Source: JAOUEA01 sp035249905
GTDB lineage: Bacteria; Actinomycetota; UBA4738; HRBIN12
Assembly (NCBI GenBank): GCA_035249905.1
Contig: DATFFT010000010.1
Coordinates: 1 to 21,154 of the forward strand
Reading direction: 5' to 3'
DNA: 21,154 nucleotides
A model generated the notes under the pieces. That model was given only the letters and a program-made list of their open reading frames with translations. It was not told the DNA's origin and searched no databases. Shown here in pieces: positions 1 to 8,263 of the stretch. Both the position numbers and the translations under genes were made by a program. The first letter of the stretch is position 1. Every line of letters starts with the position of its first letter.

Positions 1-1112
<1,112 letters not shown>

Positions 1113-1137
1113 GAGTGGTTCAGCTCCCCACGGGCGG

Positions 1138-3096
1138 TCAGACGTCGAGGTTCTCGACGTATTTCGCGTTGCGCTCGATGAACTCCTTGCGGCTCGGCAC
1201 GTCCTCGCCCATCAGCACCGTGAAGAGCCGGTCGGCGGTGGCGGCGTCCTCGAGCGTGACCTGCAACAGCGTGCGGTGCTCGGGGTCCATCGTCGTGCGC
1301 CACAGCTGCTCCGCATCCATCTCGCCGAGACCCTTGAACCGCTGCGGGTCACCGATCTTCGAGCCGTTCGCGTTCTTTCGGAACTCGTCCCACTCGTGCT
1401 CGGTGTAGAAGTAGTGCTCCTGCTTGCCCTGCTTCAGCAGGTACAGCGGCGGCTGCGCCAGATACACGTAGCCGGCCTCGATCAGCTCGCGCATGTATCG
1501 GAAGAAGTACGTGAGCAGCAGCGTGCGGATGTGTGCGCCGTCGACGTCGGCGTCGGCCATCAGCACGATGCGGTGGTACCGCGCCTTGTCGAGATCGAAT
1601 TCCTCGTCGATGCCGGTGCCGATCGCGGTGATCAACGCTTGGATCTCGACGTTCTGCAGGACCTTGTCGAGCCGAGCCTTCTCGACGTTGAGGATCTTCC
1701 CCCTGATCGGCAGGATCGCCTGCGTCGCGCGGTCACGCGCGCTCTTGGCCGACCCCCCGGCGGAGTCGCCCTCGACGATGTAGATCTCACACGCCGCCGG
1801 ATCGCTCAGCTGGCAGTCCGCCAGCTTGCCGGGCAGCGAGCCGCTTTCCAGGAACGACTTGCGTCGCGTGAGGTCACGCGCTTGGCGTGCGGCGATGCGT
1901 GCCTTCGCGGCGCTCGACCCCTTCGTGAAGATGCGCTTCGCATCGCCCGGATGCTCCTCGAGCCACGTGGCGAGGCCGGCGTTGACGGTGGTCTCGACCA
2001 GCGATCGCATCGAGGCGTTGCCGAGCTTCGTCTTCGTCTGGCCCTCGAACTGCGGGTCGCGCAGCTTCACCGAGATGATCGCCACGAGTCCTTCGCGCAC
2101 GTCCTCGCCGACCAGGTTGTCGTCCTTCTCCTTCAGCAGGCCCTTGGCGCGCGCGTACCGGTTCAGCACGTTCGTGAGGGCCTTCTTCAGTCCCTCCTCG
2201 TGCATGCCGCCTTCGTGCGTGTTGATCGTGTTCGCGAAGGAGTACAGCGACTCGGTGTACCCGTTGTTCCATTGCATCGCGAGCTCGACCTCGCCCTCGT
2301 CGGTGGGACCGGTCTCGATCGCGATGACGCGGCTGAGGGTGTCCTTGCCTTGTCCGAGGTACTTCACGAAGTCGACCAGCCCGCCGTTGGCCTTGAAGAC
2401 CTCCTCGACCTTCGGGGTCTCGCGTTCGTCGACGAGCTTGATCTCGGTGCCCTTGTTCAGGAACGCGAGCTCGTGCAGTCGTTCGGCGAGCATCTCGCGC
2501 TTGAACTCCAGTGTCTCGACGAACACCTCGGGGTCGGGCCAGAAGCGCACCGTCGTGCCGGTCTTCTTGGTGGCCTTCCCTTTCTTCAGGGCGCCCAGGC
2601 GCTTGCCCCGCTCGTAGGACTGGGTCCACGAGTACCCGTCTCGCATGACCTCGACGTCGAGTTTCTCGCTGAGGGCGTTCACGACGCTCACACCGACACC
2701 GTGCAGGCCTCCTGAGATCGCGTACCCGCCTCCACCGAACTTGCCGCCGGCGTGTAGCACGGTCAGCACGACCTCGACCGCGGGCCGGCGGTCCTTGGCC
2801 CCCGGGATGGGCTTCACGGGGATGCCGCGGCCGTTGTCGAAACAGCTCACCGAGCCGTCGTCGTGGATCGTGACGACGATCCTGTCGGCGAAGCCGGCCA
2901 TCGCTTCATCGATCGCGTTGTCGACGACCTCGTAGACCAGGTGGTGAAGACCGCGCGCGCTGGTGGTGCCGATGTACATGCCGGGCCGCTTGCGAACGGG
3001 CTCGAGCCCCTCGAGCACCTGGATGTTGCTGGAGTCATACGCGCCCGTGCTCTTCTTGGTCCTGGTCCTGGTCGCCAACTGGCCTCCGATCGACAC
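1138..3096 (-). CDS. gyrB: DNA gyrase subunit B
   Basis: GyrB is the ATPase subunit of gyrase. The 652-residue product has the full domain order. The GHKL ATPase shows EVVDNAIDEAMAG, DNGRGIP and GLHGVGVSVVNALS. The transducer domain follows. The TOPRIM domain has EGDSAGGSAK near residue 440 and DADVDGAHI near 514, and the GyrB tail has QRFKGLGEMDAEQLW. Length is normal for an actinobacterial GyrB. The start is unclear: GTG at 3096 gives the longest frame but has no good ribosome site, while TTG at 3078 has GGAGG four bases upstream. Both fall before the conserved YDSSNIQVLEGLEPVRKRPGMYIG region. The TOPRIM loop reads KSARDR, where mycobacterial GyrB has KSGRDS. The gene is followed after 25 bases by gyrA. 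Confidence 0.98.
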   Translation of the reverse strand: MSIGGQLATRTRTKKSTGAYDSSNIQVLEGLEPVRKRPGMYIGTTSARGLHHLVYEVVDNAIDEAMAGFADRIVVTIHDDGSVSCFDNGRGIPVKPIPGAKDRRPAVEVVLTVLHAGGKFGGGGYAISGGLHGVGVSVVNALSEKLDVEVMRDGYSWTQSYERGKRLGALKKGKATKKTGTTVRFWPDPEVFVETLEFKREMLAERLHELAFLNKGTEIKLVDERETPKVEEVFKANGGLVDFVKYLGQGKDTLSRVIAIETGPTDEGEVELAMQWNNGYTESLYSFANTINTHEGGMHEEGLKKALTNVLNRYARAKGLLKEKDDNLVGEDVREGLVAIISVKLRDPQFEGQTKTKLGNASMRSLVETTVNAGLATWLEEHPGDAKRIFTKGSSAAKARIAARQARDLTRRKSFLESGSLPGKLADCQLSDPAACEIYIVEGDSAGGSAKSARDRATQAILPIRGKILNVEKARLDKVLQNVEIQALITAIGTGIDEEFDLDKARYHRIVLMADADVDGAHIRTLLLTYFFRYMRELIEAGYVYLAQPPLYLLKQGKQEHYFYTEHEWDEFRKNANGSKIGDPQRFKGLGEMDAEQLWRTTMDPEHRTLLQVTLEDAATADRLFTVLMGEDVPSRKEFIERNAKYVENLDV

Positions 3097-3128
3097 GGCT
3101 CGCGACCCCGGGACGAGCCCACGACGAA

Positions 3129-3147
3129 CCCCGCACTACGTGCGGGG
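3129..3147 (-). promoter_or_regulatory. Perfect hairpin in the gyrB leader
   Basis: CCCCGCAC and GTGCGGGG form a perfect 8-bp stem around a 3-base loop, about 33 bases before the gyrB GTG. No T-run follows on either strand, so it is not a classical intrinsic terminator. It lies inside the presumed gyrB 5' untranslated region. Role unknown. Confidence 0.5.
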
Positions 3148-3181
3148 AGCGTGCGCGGGGAGGGATCGCACGAACACTCTC

Positions 3182-3187
3182 ATCTTA
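3182..3187 (-). promoter_or_regulatory. Candidate gyrB -10 element
   Basis: The minus strand reads TAAGAT here, a reasonable -10 hexamer, about 85 bases before the gyrB start and inside the 140-base gap between the DUF721 gene and gyrB. No convincing -35 hexamer lies 16-18 bases upstream (GGTCGA region), so this is a weak call. Confidence 0.3.
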
Positions 3188-3221
3188 CCGCAGCCGACCG
3201 ACCCTCGACCCTGTTTCAGAG

Positions 3222-3230
3222 GTGGAAAAC
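3222..3230 (-). promoter_or_regulatory. DnaA-box-like site upstream of gyrB
   Basis: The plus strand reads GTGGAAAAC (minus GTTTTCCAC). The 10-mer with the preceding G is identical to the one at 7541-7550 just upstream of dnaA. It lies seven bases from the DUF721 gene stop and upstream of the candidate gyrB -10. DnaA binding here is inferred from similarity only. Confidence 0.35.
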
Positions 3231-3236
3231 CGCCAT

Positions 3237-3578
3237 CTACCTGGGATTTCGCACGGTGAACCGGACCCGATGGACGTGGTCGCCTCCGAGCATGTCGTCC
3301 GCCTTCCGGCGGATCTCCTCGTGCAGGAACCGAGCCTGCGCGCCCCACGGCCCGCTCGAGGCCTCGACGGTCAGGACGCCGTTCTCCAGGGAAGCCGGCG
3401 AGGTCTCGCTGGCCATCCGTTTCCCCACGACCTCGGGCCAGTTCGACGCGAGGCGGGCGATGGGCATGCCCCGGCTGAACACCTCCTCACGCATCAGTCC
3501 GTCGACGATCTCCCCGAGCGATGCCAGCTCGTCGGAACGAGGCCGTCGTCGGCTGCCGAACCCCTTCGCGTCAGGCAC
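3237..3578 (-). CDS. DUF721 / DciA-like protein
   Basis: This small protein belongs to the DUF721 family, which includes DciA, the replicative-helicase operator or loader of many bacteria lacking DnaC/DnaI. In mycobacteria the homologue sits at the same place between recF and gyrB. The core LGEIVDGLMREEVFSRG ... LASNWPEVVGKRMASETSPASLENGVLTVEASSGPWGAQARFLHEEI contains the family's W-x-x-VVG and the strand with LTVEASSG. I choose GTG at 3578 (113 residues), because GAGGGAG lies five bases upstream; GTG at 3605 would give 122 residues but sits only nine bases after the recF stop without a ribosome site. Role in helicase loading is inferred from family and context. Confidence 0.85.
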   Translation of the reverse strand: MPDAKGFGSRRRPRSDELASLGEIVDGLMREEVFSRGMPIARLASNWPEVVGKRMASETSPASLENGVLTVEASSGPWGAQARFLHEEIRRKADDMLGGDHVHRVRFTVRNPR

Positions 3579-3614
3579 CGCCGCTCCCTCGCCATGTCGT
3601 CCCACGCTTCATCT

Positions 3615-4712
3615 TCAGGCCCGGTCCCTCGGATCGACCACCCCGGCCCGGACATCCCAGACAGCCACGGCGTGCGCAGGCACATCGGCCTCATCGGCCA
3701 CCGTGACGACGACCTGTCCTTCGCGCCCGGACAGCCGCTCGAGGAACCGATCGCGCCGGGCCGGGTCGAGCGCGCTGAACGGATCGTCCACCAGGAACAC
3801 GGGCGGCTCTCCCAGTTCGTCGGTCACCGCCGAGGCGAGCCCAGCTCGCAGACACAGCGCCGTCGCCCACGTCTCACCGTGCGATCCGGCCGGGCGGGCG
3901 CCGAGGTCGCGGACCTCCAACGCGAGATCGTCGCGATGCGGGCCGACGAGCGAGGTGCGTCGCGCGAACTCGTCGGCCCGGCGCTCGGCGAGGCGGGCGG
4001 CGAACCCGCCCTCGAGATCAGCGGCATCCCAGACGTTGGGCCGATACCGAACGGCCAGCTCGTAGCCGGCCAGATGTTCGAACTCCTCGGACGAGGGCGG
4101 CCCCAAACGCTCGACCGCGTCGTGGCGAGCGCGAACGAGCGCCGAGCCGGCCCGGATCAGCTCGTCGTCCCAGGCCTCCATCCCCAGGGGCGATCCGGAA
4201 CCGTCCCACTCCTTGAGCAGCCGGTTCCGCTGGCGCAACGCGCGATCGTAGGCGGTGAGCAGCCCCTCCTTCAGCGGCCAGAGAACGGTCACGGCCTCAT
4301 CGAGGAACGCCCGTCGCTTCGACGGGTCCCCGATCACGACCGGCAGGTCGAAGGGACCGAACAACACAGCGCGCACCTGGCGGCGCAGGTCGCGCTTGCG
4401 TCGAACCGCCGAGCCGTTCACCTGGACCCGGCTCGCACCCTTCGCCGGGATCTCGACCTCGACGAGCACCCTGCCTGCCTCGGTGTCGAACTCCCCGCGG
4501 GCGTACGCGGCCTCATGGCCGTCCTGCACGAGGGCTGCGTTCGCCGATACCCTCGGCGAACCGAGCGCGTAGAGCACGTACATGCCTTCGAGCAGGTTCG
4601 TCTTCCCCTCACCGTTGGAGCCGACGACGACCGTCAGCCCGTCGGGGATCGTGTCGATGTGCGTGTGCTCGTGGTTCCGGAACGACCGCAGCTCGATCCA
4701 GCCCAGACGCAT
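3615..4712 (-). CDS. recF: DNA replication/repair protein RecF
   Basis: RecF is an ABC/SMC-like ATPase that acts with RecO and RecR to load RecA at single-strand gaps. The 365-residue product shows Walker A GSNGEGKTN (Lys37), the ABC signature in its actinobacterial form SHGETW, and Walker B with the D-loop, VFLVDDPFSALD, near residue 300. The N-terminal LRSFRNHEH is typical. The start is ATG at 4712, 30 bases after the dnaN stop. No strong ribosome site is visible, which suggests reading through coupling with dnaN. The stop lies 36 bases before the preferred DUF721 start. Confidence 0.97.
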   Translation of the reverse strand: MRLGWIELRSFRNHEHTHIDTIPDGLTVVVGSNGEGKTNLLEGMYVLYALGSPRVSANAALVQDGHEAAYARGEFDTEAGRVLVEVEIPAKGASRVQVNGSAVRRKRDLRRQVRAVLFGPFDLPVVIGDPSKRRAFLDEAVTVLWPLKEGLLTAYDRALRQRNRLLKEWDGSGSPLGMEAWDDELIRAGSALVRARHDAVERLGPPSSEEFEHLAGYELAVRYRPNVWDAADLEGGFAARLAERRADEFARRTSLVGPHRDDLALEVRDLGARPAGSHGETWATALCLRAGLASAVTDELGEPPVFLVDDPFSALDPARRDRFLERLSGREGQVVVTVADEADVPAHAVAVWDVRAGVVDPRDRA

Positions 4713-4742
4713 CGCGAGAGGGGAACCCGCGGCGGCGGGCCT

Positions 4743-5846
4743 TCAGGACACCGCGGCGGGCAGGCGGACGGGCATCACGAGGTAGGTGAACTCGTCGCTC
4801 TCACCGCGGACCACGCCCGGCTTCAGCCCGTCGCGCACGTCGAGCCGCACGCTCTCGCCCGCCGCGGCGCGCAGGCCGTCGGCGAGGTACTGCGGGTTGA
4901 ACGCGACCGTGAGGTCTTCGCCCTCGTACCTCGCTTCCACCGTCTCGACCGCCTGCCCCAGGTCGGGGCTCGACGACGACAGCTTGATGCCGAGCGCGTT
5001 GAACTCCAGCCGAACCGGCGTCGTGTCACGCGCCATCAGACCCACGCGGCTGACCGCATCGAGCAGCTGCTGACGACTGACCGTGAGCCGGCTCTCGTGC
5101 TGGTCGGGGAGCAGCTGGCGGTAGTTCGGGAACTCGCCTTCGATCAATCGCGAGGTGAGGGTGAGCTCCCCGATGCGGAACGCGACCTGCGACTCGTCGA
5201 CGAACACCTCGATCGACGTCTTCTCGTCGGCGGACGCTCCCCGCCCCGCCTCGGTGAGCGCCCGTTCGGGCACGATCGCCTTGCCCTCGCCATCGGCCGA
5301 GGCCACGAGCTCGCGCACCGCGAGTCGGTAGGAGTCGGTTGCGACCATGACGACTCCCTCGCGACTCACCTCGATCAACACACCGGTCAGCACAGGCCTG
5401 GCCTCGTCGCGCGAGGCGCCTCGGGCGACCTGGTGCACCGCCTCTGCGAACGCGCCCGCATCGGCCGTGATCCTCGTGCCGCTGGGCTCCTGCAAACCCG
5501 GGAAATCCTCCGCGGGCAACAGCCGAAGCGTGCCCTCGTACGCCGCGCATCGGAGATGGGCCTGGGACTGATCGGTCTCGACGTCGACCGGCGCATCGGA
5601 CAACGATTTGACGGTGTCGGCGAGCAGCCTGGCGGGCACCAGGGCGACGCCCGCCTCGCTCACCTGTGCCTCCGTCGTGAGACGAGCCGACACCTCGAGA
5701 TCGGTCGTGGTGAGCTCGAGGTGTCCCTCGTCGGTCGCCTCGATCAGGACACCCGTGAGGGCCGGTATGCCGGGCCTCGACGAGACGCCTCGCTGGACGG
5801 TCTGCAGCGCCTCGGACAGCGCATCTCGGTCACACCGGAACTTCAC
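4743..5846 (-). CDS. dnaN: DNA polymerase III subunit beta (sliding clamp)
   Basis: DnaN forms the ring-shaped clamp that tethers DNA polymerase III and other proteins to DNA. The 367-residue length and the three-repeat clamp organisation fit the family. Typical segments are VVMVATDSYRLAVRE, LIEGEFPNYRQLLP in the middle and the C-terminal strand YLVMPVRL. The start is GTG at 5846 (VKFRCDRDAL), preceded by a GGGGGTGGTGG stretch that may serve as ribosome site. It is the first gene after the dnaA-dnaN gap and probably heads the dnaN-recF-DUF721 unit. Confidence 0.98.
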   Translation of the reverse strand: MKFRCDRDALSEALQTVQRGVSSRPGIPALTGVLIEATDEGHLELTTTDLEVSARLTTEAQVSEAGVALVPARLLADTVKSLSDAPVDVETDQSQAHLRCAAYEGTLRLLPAEDFPGLQEPSGTRITADAGAFAEAVHQVARGASRDEARPVLTGVLIEVSREGVVMVATDSYRLAVRELVASADGEGKAIVPERALTEAGRGASADEKTSIEVFVDESQVAFRIGELTLTSRLIEGEFPNYRQLLPDQHESRLTVSRQQLLDAVSRVGLMARDTTPVRLEFNALGIKLSSSSPDLGQAVETVEARYEGEDLTVAFNPQYLADGLRAAAGESVRLDVRDGLKPGVVRGESDEFTYLVMPVRLPAAVS

Positions 5847-6084
5847 TGGTCCACCACCCCCTGCTTCTGTCTGTCTAGGAAAGAGATACTGCGGTAGTAG
5901 GTGCTGTGGAAACGTGGAGGAACACCCCGTTCCCGCAGGGTAATGAGGCCGTCGGACATGTGGGAAACGCGTGGGGAAAACGTGTCACCCTCCTCCGGAT
6001 GGCCGATCCGCGCGCGCGTATCCACCGAAGGCGCACGGGTGTCCACATCCGTCTGCACCGGCCCTCGGGTCCCCAACGGTCGGT
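5847..6084. other. Candidate chromosomal replication origin (oriC) between dnaA and dnaN
   Basis: This 238-base gap lies between dnaA and dnaN, the usual position of oriC in actinobacteria. It holds at least five DnaA-box-like 9-mers: TGTGGAAAC at 5905-5913, TGTGGGAAA at 5959-5967, GTGGGGAAA at 5971-5979, GTATCCACC at 6018-6026 and GTGTCCACA at 6039-6047. The first three point one way and the last two the other. Three share the pattern GTGG(G)(G)AAA(A)CG. No box is the exact TTATCCACA or TTGTCCACA consensus. A less GC-rich stretch at about 5868-5900 could be the unwinding element, but it is not strongly AT-rich. Promoter signals for dnaN were not recognised. Confidence 0.7.
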
Positions 6085-7512
6085 TCACGCAGCGCGCACC
6101 CGCCCGCGGATGATCCGCGTCAGATCCTGCACCTGCCGGAACGTGGCGTCGCGTGCGCGCATCTCGTCCTCGACCTTGCGGATGCCGTGCAGCACCGTCG
6201 TGTGGTCCCGACCGCCGAAGATCTCGCCGATCTTCAGCAGGGATAGTCCTGTGCACTCGCGCGTGAGATACATCGCGATGTGACGGGCCTGGGTCAGGGG
6301 GCGCGACCGGGACTTCGACATCAGGTCGCCCGACGAGAGCGAGAAGTACTTCGCGGTCTCGTCGAGGATGAGCGGGGGCGGGATGTCGTTCTGGGTCTGC
6401 GGGATGAGGTCCTCGAGGGCGCGCTCGGCGAGCGAGACGTCGATGGGCTGCCCCGTGAGCTCGCTCCACGCGGCGACGCGCACGAGCGCCCCTTCGAGCT
6501 CTCGCACCGACTGATCGAACTTCGATGCGGCGAACTCGATCACCGCCGGCGGGACCGTGATGTGCTCGCGCTCCGCCTTCAGCTGCAGGATCGCGATGCG
6601 TGTCTCCAGGTCCGGTGGCTGCACGTCGACGCAGAGTCCCCATCGGAATCGATTCACGAGCCGTTCCTCGAGACCCGAGAGCTCGTGTGGCGGCCGGTCC
6701 GACGCGATCACGATCTGCTTGCCGGCACCATGCAGGTGGTTGAACGTATGGAAGAACTCCGTCTGGGTCTCTTCCCGTTTGGCCAGGAACTGGATGTCGT
6801 CGACCAGCAAGACGTCGACCTCGCGGTAGCGCTGCCGGAAGCTGTCGCCGCCTTGCCGCTCGCGCACCGCCTTGATGAACTCGGTCACGAACTGCTCGGA
6901 GGTGACGTATTTCACGCGGAGCGCCGGCGCGAGCCGATACATGTGGTGGCCCACCGCGATCAGCAGGTGGGTCTTGCCGAGCCCGACCCCCCCGTAGATG
7001 AACAACGGGTTGTACGCCGTCGACGGGGGCGCCTCGGCGACCGCCATCGCGGCGGCGTGGGCGAACCGGTTGCTCGGCCCGGGCACGAACGCGTCGAACG
7101 TGTAGTTGGGGAACGGCAGCGTCGGTGCGCTGGGCGCGACGGCGCCGGGCGATGTAGGCGACGGCGCCGTTGACGACGCCCGGGCACCCGGCTCCACCGA
7201 TCCGCTCCGGAACGATCCGGGTGCCGCCGAACGGTCCGCACGGAGCTCCTCGTCGACGGAGAGCTCGACCTTCAAGGGTCGGCCCACGGCTTTCTGGGCG
7301 GCCCGCTCGATCAACTGAAGATGATTGTGCTGCAATCGTTCACGGACGAGCGGACTCGGCACGGCGAGGGAGATCGAATCGTCGGCGAGACTCACGGGGC
7401 GAACGTCGGCGAACCACATGACCACGGTGGTCTCGGGAAGCTCGTCGCGCGCCTGATCGAGGACGTGCGCCCACGCGTCACGGGCCCCGTGCTCAGGGGA
7501 CGCCACCGCCAT
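6085..7512 (-). CDS. dnaA: Chromosomal replication initiator protein DnaA
   Basis: DnaA binds oriC and opens the duplex. Domain I (from about residue 10: AWAHVLDQARDELPETTVVMWF) is followed by a Pro/Ser/Ala-rich linker. The AAA+ domain has Walker A GGVGLGKTH (Lys180), Walker B LLVDDIQFL and the arginine-finger segment LVNRFRWGL. Domain IV ends with GGRDHTTVLHG, the DNA-contact signature. The start is uncertain. ATG at 7512 (475 residues) has GGA seven bases upstream and fits domain I; GTG at 7524 (AAAGG four bases upstream) and ATG at 7539 are alternatives. The longer reading frame from 7617 would translate the DnaA-box region and is unlikely. Divergent from rpmH. Confidence 0.97.
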   Translation of the reverse strand: MAVASPEHGARDAWAHVLDQARDELPETTVVMWFADVRPVSLADDSISLAVPSPLVRERLQHNHLQLIERAAQKAVGRPLKVELSVDEELRADRSAAPGSFRSGSVEPGARASSTAPSPTSPGAVAPSAPTLPFPNYTFDAFVPGPSNRFAHAAAMAVAEAPPSTAYNPLFIYGGVGLGKTHLLIAVGHHMYRLAPALRVKYVTSEQFVTEFIKAVRERQGGDSFRQRYREVDVLLVDDIQFLAKREETQTEFFHTFNHLHGAGKQIVIASDRPPHELSGLEERLVNRFRWGLCVDVQPPDLETRIAILQLKAEREHITVPPAVIEFAASKFDQSVRELEGALVRVAAWSELTGQPIDVSLAERALEDLIPQTQNDIPPPLILDETAKYFSLSSGDLMSKSRSRPLTQARHIAMYLTRECTGLSLLKIGEIFGGRDHTTVLHGIRKVEDEMRARDATFRQVQDLTRIIRGRVRAA

Positions 7513-7516
7513 CTCG

Positions 7517-7550
7517 GATTCCACAGCACCTTTCCACATCGGTGGAAAAC
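7517..7550. promoter_or_regulatory. DnaA-box-like cluster at the dnaA start
   Basis: Three box-like sites lie directly before the dnaA ATG: GATTCCACA at 7517-7525, CTTTCCACA at 7530-7538 and GTGGAAAAC at 7542-7550. The last two face each other as TTTCCAC-4 bases-GTGGAAA, a perfect 7-bp inverted repeat (7531-7548). They overlap the presumed dnaA leader and ribosome site, so they could let DnaA repress its own synthesis. This is inference from position and sequence. Confidence 0.5.
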
Positions 7551-7615
7551 ACGGGAAGGTCGTCGTAGCGCCGCGCCCTGCGAGGGCTCGGATCGCCGGG
7601 AGGAAGGCGGGCCGC

Positions 7616-7624
7616 ACGTTAGCA
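7616..7624 (-). promoter_or_regulatory. dnaA: Candidate extended -10 promoter for dnaA
   Basis: The minus strand reads TGC-TAACGT, an extended -10 form (TG-n-TAnnnT). It lies roughly 105 bases before the preferred dnaA start, which would give a leader running through the DnaA-box-like cluster. No good -35 hexamer is visible at the usual spacing. Confidence 0.35.
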
Positions 7625-7659
7625 CACCGCCTTGACGCCTCGCCGGTCGGCCGCCGGGT

Positions 7660-7683
7660 CTTGACACACTTTCTCCTGTCAAG
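7660..7683. promoter_or_regulatory. Inverted repeat between dnaA and rpmH promoters
   Basis: CTTGACA and TGTCAAG form a perfect 7-bp inverted repeat separated by ten bases. Each arm is a consensus -35 hexamer (TTGACA), one per strand. Neither has a fitting -10 element at 16-18 bases, so the repeat may instead be a protein-binding operator in the divergent dnaA/rpmH region. Confidence 0.4.
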
Positions 7684-7687
7684 GGCT

Positions 7688-7717
7688 TTGTCCTGCGAGG
7701 ATGCGGCCCCGTATACT
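7688..7717 (+). promoter_or_regulatory. rpmH: Candidate rpmH operon promoter
   Basis: TTGTCC at 7688-7693 and TATACT at 7712-7717 are separated by 18 bases and lie 74 bases before the rpmH ATG. The -10 is close to consensus, the -35 matches in three to four positions. This is the best plus-strand promoter in the gap and would drive rpmH, rnpA, yidD, yidC and probably further genes. Confidence 0.5.
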
Positions 7718-7791
7718 CGACGCGGCCGGCGCTCCGCCGGCCTTCACGCGGAACCGCGTGTGTTCCCATCCACGAAGGACCACCACCGAGC

Positions 7792-7935
7792 ATGGCCAAG
7801 GGTAAGCGAACCTATCAGCCGAACAACCGTCGCCGCGCCCGTCGTCACGGCTTCCGCTTGCGCATGCGGACCCGCGCGGGTCGCGCGATCGTCTCCTCGC
7901 GCAGGCGCAAGGGCCGTTCCCGCCTCTCCGCCTGA
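7792..7935 (+). CDS. rpmH: 50S ribosomal protein L34
   Basis: L34 is a small, very basic protein of the large ribosomal subunit. The 47-residue product begins MAKGKRTYQPNNRRRARRHG and ends RSRLSA, matching actinobacterial L34 in length and sequence. The start is ATG at 7792 with AAGGA about 13 bases upstream. It is divergent from dnaA, as in most bacteria, and is followed after 13 bases by the RNase P protein gene. Confidence 0.98.
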   Translation: MAKGKRTYQPNNRRRARRHGFRLRMRTRAGRAIVSSRRRKGRSRLSA

Positions 7936-7948
7936 GAGCGAGCGCGTC

Positions 7949-8263
7949 GTGCGCCCCGAAGAGGTGCGCCGTGTGCTCGATCGAGGCCGTCCCCACCACG
8001 GAAGGCGGGTGGTACTGTTCCTTGCGCCCGGGTCCGGTGACTGGGCGGTCGTGGCCGCGCGACGCGTGGGCGGGGCCGTCGATCGGAACCGGGCGAGACG
8101 TATCCTGCGGGAGGCTTGGCGACAAGTATCGCCGCAGGTCACAGGGGGCCTCGATGCCGTCCTAGTTGCCCGAGAGGGGATCCGGGGGGCAACGACGCAG
8201 GATCTGGTGAGCGAGATGATCGACCTACTGCCTGGAGAGACCGAACACGATGACGATACGTGA
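7949..8263 (+). CDS. rnpA: Ribonuclease P protein component
   Basis: RnpA binds the catalytic RNase P RNA and helps it cleave tRNA 5' leaders. The family signature is present as RRVGGAVDRNRARRILREAWR (given here in part: VDRNRARRILREAWR). The 104-residue product starts at GTG 7949, 13 bases after the rpmH stop, and this is the first usable start in the frame; the ribosome site is poor. The N-terminus is short: it begins VRPEEVRRVLDRG, where the family usually has a few more residues and an aromatic residue before the V-x-x-G turn. The 3' end overlaps yidD by 14 bases. Confidence 0.93.
   Translation: MRPEEVRRVLDRGRPHHGRRVVLFLAPGSGDWAVVAARRVGGAVDRNRARRILREAWRQVSPQVTGGLDAVLVAREGIRGATTQDLVSEMIDLLPGETEHDDDT

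Noticed and set aside
3129..3147. Intrinsic terminator after the DUF721 gene
   Set aside because: The stem is good but no T-run follows in either direction, and it lies downstream of the likely gyrB -10.
3222..5897. An 891-residue plus-strand open frame
   Set aside because: It spans antisense of the DUF721 gene, recF and dnaN together. Its composition (Arg/His/Leu-rich) is that of a shadow frame, with no domain I recognise.
7661..8263. A Thermus-style extended rnpA containing rpmH in another frame
   Set aside because: The upstream frame begins at a TTG that is part of the TTGACA inverted repeat, upstream of the candidate rpmH promoter, and has no other start before GTG 7949.
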